Positions 1-8,781 of a stretch of 64,000 nt of DNA are shown here, piece by piece. Under the pieces are notes generated by a model, which saw nothing but the letters and a program-made list of their open reading frames with translations, did no database searches and was not told the origin of the DNA. The translations under genes and the position numbers were made by a program. Positions within the stretch are counted from its first letter, which is position 1; the number at the start of each line of letters is the position of its first letter. The DNA is from Oceanihabitans iliipiscarium (GTDB taxonomy: Bacteria > Bacteroidota > Bacteroidia > Flavobacteriales > Flavobacteriaceae): the NCBI RefSeq assembly GCF_042686125.1, contig NZ_JBHUOV010000001.1:62001-126000 (forward strand), written 5' to 3'.

Positions 1-18
1 TGAAATGAAAGCGAATAT

Positions 19-113
19 GCATTAGGGATTGAGGCATTTGTTGAAGCTCTTTTTTGCTTGTCAGAAAAAGCGACTGCCGAAAGCCCGACATTTTGTTTAC
101 AAAATGAAATGCC
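19..113 (-). repeat. Dispersed structured repeat, copy A
   Basis: Read on the minus strand this begins GGCATT, goes through a self-complementary arm (CATTTTG, TAAA, CAAAATG), a shared core GTCGGGCTTTCGGCAGTCGC, and a 3' part ending CAATCCCTAATGC. The same core and ends recur at 18114-18235, 29339-29473 and 37771-37852. In this copy the terminal pair is GCATT/AATGC instead of GCGTTA/TAACGC, a compensatory change. It lies beyond the terminator of queA. Confidence 0.7.
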
Positions 114-160
114 ATAAAAAAAGCCTCTAACACTTAGACATACTTCGTGACTAGAGGCTT
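114..160 (-). terminator. Intrinsic terminator after queA
   Basis: On the minus strand AAGCCTCTA (160-152) pairs with TAGAGGCTT (129-121) around a 22-nt loop, followed by a T run (+ strand A run at 116-122). It is 18 bp beyond the queA stop codon and in the right orientation to end the long minus-strand gene run. Confidence 0.8.
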
Positions 161-177
161 AATATAGGTAGTAAAAA

Positions 178-1227
178 CTATATGATTAACATGGCATCGC
201 CATAACTATAGAATTTGTAATTTTCTTTAATTGCCTCTTCATAAGCTTTTTTAATAAAATCATGTCCTGCAAATGCTGAAGCCATCATTAACAAGGTTGA
301 TTTTGGTGTGTGAAAATTAGTAATCATGCAGTTAGCGATACTAAAATCGTAAGGTGGGAAAATGAATTTGTTTGTCCAACCATCAAACTCATTTAAGGTA
401 CCACTAGAAGACACTGAGCTTTCTATGGCTCGCATTGCAGTAGTCCCTACAGCACAAATACGTTTTCTGTTTTTAATCGCTTTATTAATTCGATCTGCTG
501 TAGCTGTGCTAATAGTTACTTCTTCACTATCCATTTTATGTTTTGATAAATCTTCAACTTCAACTGGATTAAAAGTTCCTAAGCCTACATGCAATGTTAC
601 TTCTGCAAAATCGATACCTTTAATTTCTAAGCGTTTTAAAAGGTGTCTAGAAAAGTGTAATCCTGCAGTTGGTGCAGCGACTGCTCCTTCTTTTTTAGCA
701 AAAATAGTTTGATAACGTTCTTCATCTTCTGGAGTGACGTCACGCTTAATATATTTTGGTAATGGTGTTTCACCAAGTTCGGTTAGTTTTCGTCTAAATT
801 CTTGGTAAGAGCCATCATAAAGGAAACGTAAAGTTCTTCCTCTAGACGTGGTATTATCGATAACCTCAGCGACAAGCATTTCATCGTCACCAAAGTATAA
901 CTTATTTCCTATTCTTATTTTTCTAGCAGGATCGACAAGCACATCCCAAAGACGTTGTTCTTCGTTTAGTTCTCTTAATAAAAACACTTCAATTCTTGCT
1001 CCTGTTTTTTCTTTATTTCCATAAAGACGAGCAGGAAATACTTTTGTGTTATTAAGGATCATGACATCATCTTCTTCGAAGTAGTCTATAAGATCTTTAA
1101 ATTGTTTGTGTTCTATGGTTTGCTTTTCTCTGTTTAAAACCATTAATCGAGATTCGTCTCTATTCTCTGCAGGAAACTCTGCTAGTAACTCTTCTGGGAG
1201 TTCAAATTGGAAGTGAGACAACTTCAT
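178..1227 (-). CDS. queA: S-adenosylmethionine:tRNA ribosyltransferase-isomerase
   Basis: QueA moves the ribosyl group of SAM onto preQ1 in tRNA to make epoxyqueuosine in the wobble position of GUN anticodons; it acts in the cytosol. The N-terminus reads KLSHFQFELPEELLAEFPA, the family's usual opening, and the interior carries PTAGLHFS and TLHVGLGTFNPV, both hallmark QueA segments. The length (349 residues) is normal. An in-frame ATG lies five codons upstream at 1242, but family members start at MKLSHF, so I chose 1227. It is last in the minus-strand run and has its own promoter candidate at 1281-1312, so it may be transcribed separately from aroA. Confidence 0.95.
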   Translation of the reverse strand: MKLSHFQFELPEELLAEFPAENRDESRLMVLNREKQTIEHKQFKDLIDYFEEDDVMILNNTKVFPARLYGNKEKTGARIEVFLLRELNEEQRLWDVLVDPARKIRIGNKLYFGDDEMLVAEVIDNTTSRGRTLRFLYDGSYQEFRRKLTELGETPLPKYIKRDVTPEDEERYQTIFAKKEGAVAAPTAGLHFSRHLLKRLEIKGIDFAEVTLHVGLGTFNPVEVEDLSKHKMDSEEVTISTATADRINKAIKNRKRICAVGTTAMRAIESSVSSSGTLNEFDGWTNKFIFPPYDFSIANCMITNFHTPKSTLLMMASAFAGHDFIKKAYEEAIKENYKFYSYGDAMLII

Positions 1228-1257
1228 TTTATAATTTTGCATCTATCTGTTTAAAAT

Positions 1258-1275
1258 TTGTAAAACGGTTTACAA
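1258..1275. promoter_or_regulatory. Inverted repeat in the queA leader
   Basis: TTGTAAA and TTTACAA are perfect 7-bp arms separated by ACGG. The repeat lies between the queA -7 box and the start codon, so it could be an operator or an RNA hairpin in the 5' untranslated region. It does not match the preQ1 riboswitch pattern. No regulator is evident. Confidence 0.35.
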
Positions 1276-1280
1276 GATTG

Positions 1281-1312
1281 CAAATATACAATCTCAAAGT
1301 AGGCGTTGTCAA
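1281..1312 (-). promoter_or_regulatory. Promoter candidate for queA
   Basis: On the minus strand TTG (1312-1310) is followed after 21 nt by TATATTTG (1288-1281), a full match to the Bacteroidota -7 consensus TAnnTTTG. The predicted transcript starts in the aroA-queA gap. Confidence 0.5.
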
Positions 1313-1326
1313 GTATTTAAAGGATT

Positions 1327-2553
1327 TTATTTGGAAATCTTAAAACCGATGTGTTTTAGGTCGTCCCAAAAACTTGGATAAGATTTTGAAACTACTGAAG
1401 CCTCCTCAATAACGATAGGTGTTTTCAAAGCCAAAGGCGCAAATGCCATGGCCATTCTATGGTCTTGATATGTTGCGATATTTATATTTGCATTTATTTT
1501 GTTTGTGGCTTCTAATTGCAAGGAATCTTCTGTAATTTGAATATGTCCGCCTAGTTTTTCAATTTCATTTTTTAAGGCCATTAATCTATCGGTCTCTTTT
1601 ATTTTAAGTGTATGCAGTCCTGAAAGTTGACAAGCTAAGCCCAAACCTAAGCACGTTACAGCAATTGTTTGAGCAATATCTGGCGAATTATTTAAGTCTA
1701 ATTTAATATAAGACGATGCTGGTGCTTCTTTTTTAAGAGTGATAGTATTATTCTTGAAAGTGGTTTGAACTCCAAACGCTTTATAAATATCTGCTAAGAC
1801 CGAATCGCCTTGTAAAGAACGAGCCTTGTATGCTGTTAATCTAATTTCTGTGTCGATATCACTTAAAGCGACAATACTATAGTAATAAGATGCTGAAGAC
1901 CAATCAGACTCTACTGTTAGGGTTTTAGTGTTTAGGGCTTGATTATTAGGCTTTATAGTGATTCTATTTTTATGGAAAGTAGACTTTATTCCTATTTCGT
2001 CTAATAAACTCAAAGTCATTTTTATGTAAGGCATTGAAGTGATTTCACCTTCTAAAGTCAGTTCTAAACCATTTTCAAGTTTTGATGCGATAAGCAATAA
2101 TGCAGAGATGTATTGACTACTTACATGTGCTTTTAGTGTAACTTTATTTTTTGTAAGCGCTTTACCTTTAATTTTTAATGGTGGAAAACCATCATTTTCT
2201 AGATAAGTGATTTTTGCTCCGAGTTGAATTAGCGCATTAACTAATATTTGTATTGGCCGCTCATGCATTCTTGAAGAACCGCAAAGCGTAACTGATCGTC
2301 CTTCTTGTATAGAAAAATAAGCGGTTAAAAAACGCATCGCTGTACCAGCGTGATGAACATCAATGGTGTCTGATTTTGAACCTAATGCTTTAATCATGAC
2401 CTTAGAATCATCAGAATTAGAAGCATTTTTAATTTCAATTTCCGGGTACAGTGCTTGTAATAATAACAATCTATTAGATTCACTCTTAGAGCCTGTAATT
2501 TGAATTACAGGTTTTTGGTTTTTAACTTTTGATAGATGAAGTTTGATATTCAT
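1327..2553 (-). CDS. aroA: 3-phosphoshikimate 1-carboxyvinyltransferase (EPSP synthase)
   Basis: AroA joins phosphoenolpyruvate to shikimate 3-phosphate, the sixth step of the shikimate pathway. Visible hallmarks are TGSKSESNRLLLLQA near residue 20 (phosphate/PEP-binding Lys and Ser), HAGTAMRFLTAYF near residue 68, and KETDRLMALKNEIEKLGG and YQDHRMAMAFAPLA in the C-terminal half. At 408 residues it is slightly shorter than the common 420-430. It is separated from the pheA-tyrA block by eight genes but lies in the same minus-strand run, so it may partly share the attenuated transcript. The gap to the upstream gene is 47 bp. Confidence 0.94.
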   Translation of the reverse strand: MNIKLHLSKVKNQKPVIQITGSKSESNRLLLLQALYPEIEIKNASNSDDSKVMIKALGSKSDTIDVHHAGTAMRFLTAYFSIQEGRSVTLCGSSRMHERPIQILVNALIQLGAKITYLENDGFPPLKIKGKALTKNKVTLKAHVSSQYISALLLIASKLENGLELTLEGEITSMPYIKMTLSLLDEIGIKSTFHKNRITIKPNNQALNTKTLTVESDWSSASYYYSIVALSDIDTEIRLTAYKARSLQGDSVLADIYKAFGVQTTFKNNTITLKKEAPASSYIKLDLNNSPDIAQTIAVTCLGLGLACQLSGLHTLKIKETDRLMALKNEIEKLGGHIQITEDSLQLEATNKINANINIATYQDHRMAMAFAPLALKTPIVIEEASVVSKSYPSFWDDLKHIGFKISK

Positions 2554-2600
2554 ATTTATTATAAGTGATGAGGCATAAAAACGACGAAGTGACTAAGCCG

Positions 2601-2927
2601 TTATTTTAACTTTTCATTATTATGATGACGCTCATGGTCACGATTCGTTTTAATCTCCAATTTTTTATTAAAAGCCTCTTGCAAATCTATTCCTGTTTGA
2701 TTGGCAAGACATAATACAACAAACATGACATCTGCCAATTCTTCGCCTAAATCTTTACTTTTATCGCTTTCTTTTTCACTTTGCTCGCCATAACGTCTAG
2801 CAATAATACGTGCGACTTCACCGACTTCTTCTGTGAGTTGGGCCATGTTTGTTAGCTCATTAAAATAACGAACACCATGATTTTTTATCCAATTATCAAC
2901 TTCCAGCTGGGCATTTTTAATATTCAT
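2601..2927 (-). CDS. MazG-like nucleotide pyrophosphohydrolase
   Basis: A 108-residue all-alpha NTP pyrophosphohydrolase of the MazG type. The metal-binding pattern is visible as EEVGEVARIIARRYGE near residue 33 and DLGEELADVMFVVLCLANQ near residue 62, the E-E-x-x-E and E-x-x-D helices. Relatives hydrolyse non-canonical or deoxy-NTPs to NMP and pyrophosphate; the substrate cannot be told from sequence. The start overlaps the end of the upstream membrane protein by 11 bp, which suggests translational coupling. Confidence 0.85.
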   Translation of the reverse strand: MNIKNAQLEVDNWIKNHGVRYFNELTNMAQLTEEVGEVARIIARRYGEQSEKESDKSKDLGEELADVMFVVLCLANQTGIDLQEAFNKKLEIKTNRDHERHHNNEKLK

Positions 2928-3441
2928 GATTTTTAGTTTTTACAATAAACAAAGTTATTAAAATAATAAAGCATGGGATAGCAATATATTTAAGTTCGCT
3001 TAAAATAACGCGTATTCCCCATTCTGAAAAAAATTCTTGAATCCCTAAAGGAGACACTTTTATTAGTCGCCAAGGAAAGAAATACCTTGAGTTTTCAAAA
3101 GGAATAAAAAATCCAACGCCTTTTCCTCCAGTAGTCATAGCGTCTAAAAACCCATGAGAAAGTGTTGATAAAAATAGGATTGTAAAGTAAATTCCTTTTC
3201 TGTTTTTTCCGAAAATGAAAGCTAAAATAACACTCCACAACATTGCAAAAAGTATAGAATGTGTAAATCCTCGATGGCCTAAAGGATGCAAATAATCTAT
3301 CCCAAAACTAAATGTTATAACATCTAAATCAGGAAGTACTGCAGAACTTATAGCCAAAAAAATCAGCCATTTATTTGACGTCCTGTCGCCTATTTTTGAA
3401 ATGGTATATGCGACTAAGCCATGACCAAAAATAGATGCCAT
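2917..3441 (-). CDS. YdjM-like membrane-bound metal-dependent hydrolase family protein
   Basis: A 174-residue inner-membrane protein with an N-terminal segment typical of the YdjM/LexA-regulated hydrolase family (MASIFGHGLVAYTISKI). It has the conserved HRGFTHSILFA motif near residue 55 and a second HGFLDAMTTGG segment near residue 95, which supply His/Asp candidates for metal binding. About four hydrophobic segments are visible, the last at residues 145-165. The biochemical role of the family is not established. Its start abuts the stop of the DUF3857 gene upstream, and its end overlaps the MazG-like gene. Confidence 0.8.
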   Translation of the reverse strand: MASIFGHGLVAYTISKIGDRTSNKWLIFLAISSAVLPDLDVITFSFGIDYLHPLGHRGFTHSILFAMLWSVILAFIFGKNRKGIYFTILFLSTLSHGFLDAMTTGGKGVGFFIPFENSRYFFPWRLIKVSPLGIQEFFSEWGIRVILSELKYIAIPCFIILITLFIVKTKNHEY

Positions 3442-5382
3442 TTAGGATTTGGTTAGAATGATTTTTTCAGTTCCTTTAGAGATGATTTGGCTATAGAATT
3501 GTTTTATGAATTTATAATTGTTTGTTGGCACCAATGCATTAACAATTTCTTTGCTACACGATATTTGTAAGGTGTTCCCTATTACTTTTGTATTAAAAAC
3601 GAATTTTGCGTTTCCATTTGGAGTTTTCATATTTATATTATCCACATTAGTTTTTATGGTATAGCCTTCTGGGATATTTATAGAAATATAAAATTGATCT
3701 TTTCTTGAATACCCAAAATCAATAGGATATAAACGCTCTTCTAATTTAAATGGATTCTCTTCAGTTTTAAATAACAAAAGTGGTTCGATGTAAATATCAT
3801 CACCAATAATTTCAGCAGCATCTTCTAAAATAAAATTAAAAGACTCCAGTATATTACCTTCAACCTTCTCGATATTTTCTATAGTGTAGTCTGATATTTC
3901 AATATCATAAAAGTAATCTTCACGACTTGCTATAAAATCACTTTCGTTATTATTTTTATAATCTTCTCTAAACTCTAAAGCATAATGATTACTATATCTG
4001 GATTTCATGCTCCCAGACAATGTTCCATCTACATCAATACTTGCTTTTAATTGATGTTGGCCAATGGCTTGTTTTGGCTTATTAATAGAAATTAACTTAT
4101 ATGTATTTGTATTATTATTGATATAAACCCCTTGCCAATTATAATTTTTTGTAGGCATTAAATTAATATCGCTAAACTCATCTGTTGCATCAAGGAAAAA
4201 CTTTTCATTATTAATAACTGCGTAAGCGACTACATAATTAAGTCGGTCTACTGTTGGAAAAAATGGCACACCATTGTCTTTTGTACTCATGACGACAGGA
4301 TGAGCATCAATGCCTGCATAACGCAGCATTGCGACTAATGTTAAGTTGATATCACCAGCATTTCCTAAGTGCTCATCAAGAGCTTTTTTCATTCCTTTTT
4401 GGAAATACTTTCCATCATTTCCATTCCATTTTATTTCACTTTTAACATGATTAAATATGATTTGAAGTTTCTTTAATGGGTCTGCTTCTGTTCCTATAAT
4501 TTCGTCAACAAAATCATCAACATATTTTGATTTATCAAGTTCTTTTTCATAATCATCAGAATTCCCTATAGTTGAAGCGACATCTTCCCATGTTTTAGCA
4601 AAGCTAGGATTATATTGTCCCGTAAAATTTGTCGCCACTAATTCTAACATTACTCCTGCTCTATAGTTCTTAATATTTCCTGCATATTTTTCTTCTAATA
4701 GAGCTGGTATATCATTAAGTTTATAGCTATCAATATAGACATCCATACCTAATCTATGATCGACTTTTGAAGTTCTAATAGGACTGAAGGAAAGAAATCC
4801 TTTAGGTGTTTTCTTAAATTCAAGCACTCTAGGCGTTCTAATTTCAACATCTAATTTATTAATTGGAATATCATATTGAAATACTAGTTCATCAATATTA
4901 GAATAAAATGGAGACGTCAATAAATATTTAAATTCAATTACAGAGCCTTCTTTTACATTAGGCATAGTAAACTTTATCTGATTGATATTATAGCTAAATT
5001 CATTTTCAAATATTCGATCTTTATCTAATTTACTTTCTTGTATAGCGCCATTCTCTAAATTATAAGTTATCCCTTTTATCTTGTATATTTTTTCTTTAGA
5101 GTTTCTAGTTTTAAAAAGATTTATTTCTTGAGTAGCATAATCAAACCCCTTTTGGTTATAGATTTTGATGCGCATATATATTTCTGTATTCACTAACACT
5201 TGGCCTTCGTGTGAAAAAAAGGTTTTTTGGCTTTTATAAAGGACTGCTGCATTAGCAGAAGTGTCTTTATCATATACGGTTTCTAACAATTCATCTTTTG
5301 AAACTTCTCCAAATTCGTACTCTTGAGCAAAAGTGAAGGAAGATATGCTTATTAGAGAAATAATTAATAGCTTCTTAAACAT
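3442..5382 (-). CDS. DUF3857 protein with a transglutaminase-like fold, catalytic Cys missing
   Basis: A 646-residue exported protein: signal peptide at 1-19 ending TFA, a beta-rich DUF3857 region (about 50-230), a transglutaminase-like region (about 280-410) and a beta-rich C-terminal region. In active relatives the second region carries a Cys in a G-D-C-K/S context; here the equivalent stretch reads GNAGDINLTLVAMLRYAG, with no Cys, so it is probably not an active thiol enzyme. It lies 4 bp from a paralogue-like gene upstream (5387-7297) that keeps the Cys. The function of the family in Bacteroidota is unknown; an envelope or extracellular peptide role is only an inference. Confidence 0.85.
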   Translation of the reverse strand: MFKKLLIISLISISSFTFAQEYEFGEVSKDELLETVYDKDTSANAAVLYKSQKTFFSHEGQVLVNTEIYMRIKIYNQKGFDYATQEINLFKTRNSKEKIYKIKGITYNLENGAIQESKLDKDRIFENEFSYNINQIKFTMPNVKEGSVIEFKYLLTSPFYSNIDELVFQYDIPINKLDVEIRTPRVLEFKKTPKGFLSFSPIRTSKVDHRLGMDVYIDSYKLNDIPALLEEKYAGNIKNYRAGVMLELVATNFTGQYNPSFAKTWEDVASTIGNSDDYEKELDKSKYVDDFVDEIIGTEADPLKKLQIIFNHVKSEIKWNGNDGKYFQKGMKKALDEHLGNAGDINLTLVAMLRYAGIDAHPVVMSTKDNGVPFFPTVDRLNYVVAYAVINNEKFFLDATDEFSDINLMPTKNYNWQGVYINNNTNTYKLISINKPKQAIGQHQLKASIDVDGTLSGSMKSRYSNHYALEFREDYKNNNESDFIASREDYFYDIEISDYTIENIEKVEGNILESFNFILEDAAEIIGDDIYIEPLLLFKTEENPFKLEERLYPIDFGYSRKDQFYISINIPEGYTIKTNVDNINMKTPNGNAKFVFNTKVIGNTLQISCSKEIVNALVPTNNYKFIKQFYSQIISKGTEKIILTKS

Positions 5383-5386
5383 AGGT

Positions 5387-7297
5387 TTACATGGTTTTAT
5401 TTAGAATTATTTTTGATTTATCTGCTTTAACTATTTGTTTTAAAAAGTCTCTATATTTTGAATAATCCTCTTTCGAATAATCGCCTTTATTTACCATTAA
5501 GCTCCTATGATAAATTATTTTTTGAGATTCGACTACATAGGATGCATTATACTCTCCATAATCACTTTTTATTGTTATATCTTCTGGTATAAAATCTATT
5601 TCAAAGCCATTTGGAATAGTTATATTTAAGTCATCTATATCTTGAAACCCTCTTTTAATAACAAAAGGGAGTTTTCTATTTGTATAGCGAGCAGGGACAT
5701 CTTGGTTCGCATTAAAGACATTTACTCTAAAAATCAATTTGTCTGAAATACTTTTACCATAATTATTAACCTTAACTTTTAAGTTTTCGGTAAAAATCAC
5801 TTCATCTTTATTGTTGTTAAAATCGTATGCTTCTATATCAAGAAAATTAATCTTATCCCAGAAATTTTTATAGTGCAGGTTAATGTTTTTATCAGAAAAT
5901 TCTGCGATATAAAACCTATTGTCATACCTAATTCCTTCGGTTTCAATTTTTACATTAGAAGTAAAACCTCCTTGTTCATCTATAATGACATCTGCATTAA
6001 TTTTTTGAAGATTGGTTTGATTGCTATAATTTGAGGTTTTTACAATTTTACTATCGCCTTCTTTAACTAAAAGAACTTTTCTATTATCTGTAAAATCGCC
6101 AATAAACCCAAAAGGATGTGATTGACTCGTACAATCTACCCATAATAAATCATCGTTATTTTCTATAGCTAATATTATATGATTGCCTTGAGCAAGCGAG
6201 AAAAAATTGTCATCAAAATCTATAATGTCTTTGCCTGCTTCAACTACGGAATAATAGGCAGGAACATTAGCTATTCTCATTAAAGCTAATGTGTAATTAG
6301 TTAAGCCTTTACAATCACCATATTTAACATTATCTACTTCTATGGCCTCTATTGGTTGTACACCACCTATACCAACTTGTACGCTTATATACCTTGTGTT
6401 TTCTTGCACATAGTTATAAACCAATCGTGCTCTTTCTATTGGGTCTTCAATTCCTTCTACTAAATCTATAATCTCTTGCTCAGTTTTTAAAGAAACTTGA
6501 TCTCTTCCTTTTAAAAGCTTATGGATCATCCAATCACCAAACTCTACCCAATTAGTTGCCTGACCATCAACACCGTAAAAATGAAAATCATTCACAGTTA
6601 CAGATAATCGCGGAAATATTTTTTCAAAAATCGGACTATAACTTTCTCTAGAAACTGCTTTAAAATTATTCAATTGATAATGATATGAAGATTCTGTGTT
6701 ATTTGATTCTACGGTAAATCCTGTAAAATTTGATTCGTTTTTGTTGACACCTAAACCTGCTTCATCTTTAAGTGTATAAGTCGATTTTTCAACACTTACA
6801 AAATAACCTTCAATAGGAATCCAACTTGGTATTCCTGCAGTATTTTCTGTATCTAATGTGAATGAAAAATCAACTGTATAAGGATAACTTGTTGGTGTAT
6901 ATGGCATATACAAAACTCTTGAATCTGAATAAAGTGTTCCTCCATCAACAGCACTATGATCTATAAAATCCTTCTTTTTAATTTTTTTTATTTGATTTCC
7001 GTTTGCATCATACACTAAGGCTTCCAGCTGTTTAATCTTATTATATTTATCATAGCCAACAATAGCGTTTACATAATAATTTCCTTTTTCATTTAGCACA
7101 GTCACCACACGATGCTGTGATACTATCATTTTATTTTTAGATTCAATATTTACATCTGTTTCACAAAGCCTTATGACTGCATTAGCCTTTTCTAAAAACT
7201 CTGCATCAATTGTAGTATAATTTGTTATTTTATCTTGTGAAAAACTAAGAAACGAAAAAAGCGTTAGAATAACGCTTAATAAAAACCTGATATTCAT
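5387..7297 (-). CDS. DUF3857/transglutaminase-like exported protein
   Basis: A 636-residue protein with a signal peptide (residues 1-20, LSFLSFSQ at the cut), a DUF3857 domain (about 50-220) and a transglutaminase-like domain. The candidate catalytic Cys is in KYGDCKGLTNYTLALMRIAN near residue 330, and His/Asp candidates follow (GNHIILAIE, LLWVDCTSQSHPFG near 385). The C-terminal 200 residues are beta-rich, as in DUF3858. Such proteins resemble papain-like peptidases or crosslinking enzymes; the substrate is unknown. It forms a tandem pair with the Cys-less gene downstream. A 62-bp gap separates it from dtd, so an internal promoter is possible. Confidence 0.87.
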   Translation of the reverse strand: MNIRFLLSVILTLFSFLSFSQDKITNYTTIDAEFLEKANAVIRLCETDVNIESKNKMIVSQHRVVTVLNEKGNYYVNAIVGYDKYNKIKQLEALVYDANGNQIKKIKKKDFIDHSAVDGGTLYSDSRVLYMPYTPTSYPYTVDFSFTLDTENTAGIPSWIPIEGYFVSVEKSTYTLKDEAGLGVNKNESNFTGFTVESNNTESSYHYQLNNFKAVSRESYSPIFEKIFPRLSVTVNDFHFYGVDGQATNWVEFGDWMIHKLLKGRDQVSLKTEQEIIDLVEGIEDPIERARLVYNYVQENTRYISVQVGIGGVQPIEAIEVDNVKYGDCKGLTNYTLALMRIANVPAYYSVVEAGKDIIDFDDNFFSLAQGNHIILAIENNDDLLWVDCTSQSHPFGFIGDFTDNRKVLLVKEGDSKIVKTSNYSNQTNLQKINADVIIDEQGGFTSNVKIETEGIRYDNRFYIAEFSDKNINLHYKNFWDKINFLDIEAYDFNNNKDEVIFTENLKVKVNNYGKSISDKLIFRVNVFNANQDVPARYTNRKLPFVIKRGFQDIDDLNITIPNGFEIDFIPEDITIKSDYGEYNASYVVESQKIIYHRSLMVNKGDYSKEDYSKYRDFLKQIVKADKSKIILNKTM

Positions 7298-7359
7298 CCA
7301 TTTGTGTATATGTATAAATGTAGAAAAATATACTGAAAGTCTAAAGTTTTTCTATAAAA

Positions 7360-7812
7360 TTATTCTTTATTTTTTGTGTCTATAATTATAGTTACAGGAC
7401 CATCATTTAGAAGTTCTACTTTCATATCTGCACCAAACTGTCCTGTTTGAATAGGTTTACCTAAGTCATTTTCTAATTGCTTAATAAAAGTTTCATATAA
7501 AGGAATTGCCACTTCTGGCTTGGCTGCTTTTATATAACTTGGCCTATTCCCTTTTTTGGTGTTTGCATGTAACGTAAACTGACTTACAAGTATGATATCA
7601 CCTTTAATATCAGAAAGGGATTTGTTCATCACATCATTCTCATCAGCAAAAATTCGAAGGTTCACTATTTTATTACTTAGCCAATTAATATCTTCTTGGG
7701 CATCTTCATTTACTATACCTAAAAGGACTAAAACGCCTTGTTGTATTGAAGCCACTTGTTCACCTTCAATAGTAACACTTGCATGAGTCACTCTTTGTAT
7801 TACAGCTTTCAT
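7360..7812 (-). CDS. dtd: D-aminoacyl-tRNA deacylase
   Basis: Dtd removes D-amino acids (and Gly from tRNA-Ala) from mischarged tRNA. The 150-residue length is standard, the start MKAVIQRVTHASVTIEG is canonical, and both active-site motifs are visible: SQFTLHANTKKGNRPS near residue 78 and the C-terminal NDGPVTIIIDT near 136. It is three bases from the end of rsgA on the same strand, so the two are almost certainly co-transcribed. Confidence 0.95.
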   Translation of the reverse strand: MKAVIQRVTHASVTIEGEQVASIQQGVLVLLGIVNEDAQEDINWLSNKIVNLRIFADENDVMNKSLSDIKGDIILVSQFTLHANTKKGNRPSYIKAAKPEVAIPLYETFIKQLENDLGKPIQTGQFGADMKVELLNDGPVTIIIDTKNKE

Positions 7813-7815
7813 GTC

Positions 7816-8760
7816 TTAATTATAATTATCGGTTCTGTATTGTTCGTCTTCGCCTTCTAAAATACTGAGATAACTTTTATAACGTGAATAAGCTATTTCA
7901 TCTTTATCTAAGGCTTCTTTAATTGCGCATTTAGGCTCTTCAACATGCAAACAATTATTGAATTTACAATCTTGTTTGAGTTCGAAAAATTCTGGAAAAT
8001 AATCACTTACCTCTTCTTTATCCATATCTACAATTCCGAAACCTTTAATTCCTGGCGTATCAATAATTTTCGCACCAAAACTCAAGTCGAACATTTCAGC
8101 AAAGGTGGTTGTATGTTGTCCTTGCATGTGCTGAGCTGAAATGGCTTTGGTTTTTAAATCTAAATTAGGTTCAATAGCATTAACTAACGTTGATTTTCCA
8201 ACACCTGAGTGACCAGCAAACATACTCACTTTATCATGCATCATGGCTTTAACTTTATCGACATTCTTTCCTGTTGCTGCCGAAATACCAATACACTCAT
8301 AACCGATTTTTCGATACACATGAGCTAGATATTTTACTTCATCAAGCGCCTTTTCGTCATAAGTATCTATTTTATTGAAAAGCAAAATTGTTTTTATAGA
8401 ATAGGCTTCGGCTGTTACTAAAAAACGATCAATAAAACTGGTAAATGTAGGAGGGTTATCGATAGTGATTAATAAAAATACCTGATCAATATTTGAAGCA
8501 ATAACGTGTGTTTGCTTTGATAGATTCACCGATTTTCTAACAATATAATTAGATCTGTCATGAATACTATCAATAACACCAGTTATCGAATCATTATCTG
8601 TTTCTAGTTCAAAATCTACAACATCACCAACTGCAATAGGATTGGTGCTTTTAATACCTTGCAAGCGAAATTTACCTTTTATTCTGCATTGATAAGTAGC
8701 ACCTAAATCTGTTTTCACAGTGTACCAACTTCCAGTAGATTTATATACAAGTCCAGTCAT
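7816..8760 (-). CDS. rsgA: Ribosome small-subunit-dependent GTPase A
   Basis: RsgA is a circularly permuted GTPase that helps late 30S subunit maturation. The order of motifs is the permuted one: an OB-fold at about residues 1-75, G4 as LFNKID near 127, then G1 AGHSGVGKSTLVNAI near 182 and G3 DTPGIKGFG near 238. The zinc-binding tail has C-x6-C-x-H-x6-C in the segment KQDCKFNNCLHVEEPKCAIK. Length 314 is typical. It follows the DAHP synthase gene by 21 bp. Confidence 0.95.
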   Translation of the reverse strand: MTGLVYKSTGSWYTVKTDLGATYQCRIKGKFRLQGIKSTNPIAVGDVVDFELETDNDSITGVIDSIHDRSNYIVRKSVNLSKQTHVIASNIDQVFLLITIDNPPTFTSFIDRFLVTAEAYSIKTILLFNKIDTYDEKALDEVKYLAHVYRKIGYECIGISAATGKNVDKVKAMMHDKVSMFAGHSGVGKSTLVNAIEPNLDLKTKAISAQHMQGQHTTTFAEMFDLSFGAKIIDTPGIKGFGIVDMDKEEVSDYFPEFFELKQDCKFNNCLHVEEPKCAIKEALDKDEIAYSRYKSYLSILEGEDEQYRTDNYN

Positions 8761-8781
8761 TAATACAAAGATGGTAAATTT

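Noticed and set aside
1243..1326. preQ1 riboswitch before queA
   Set aside because: The region has an inverted repeat and a promoter but not the C-rich loop and A-rich tail of preQ1 aptamers.
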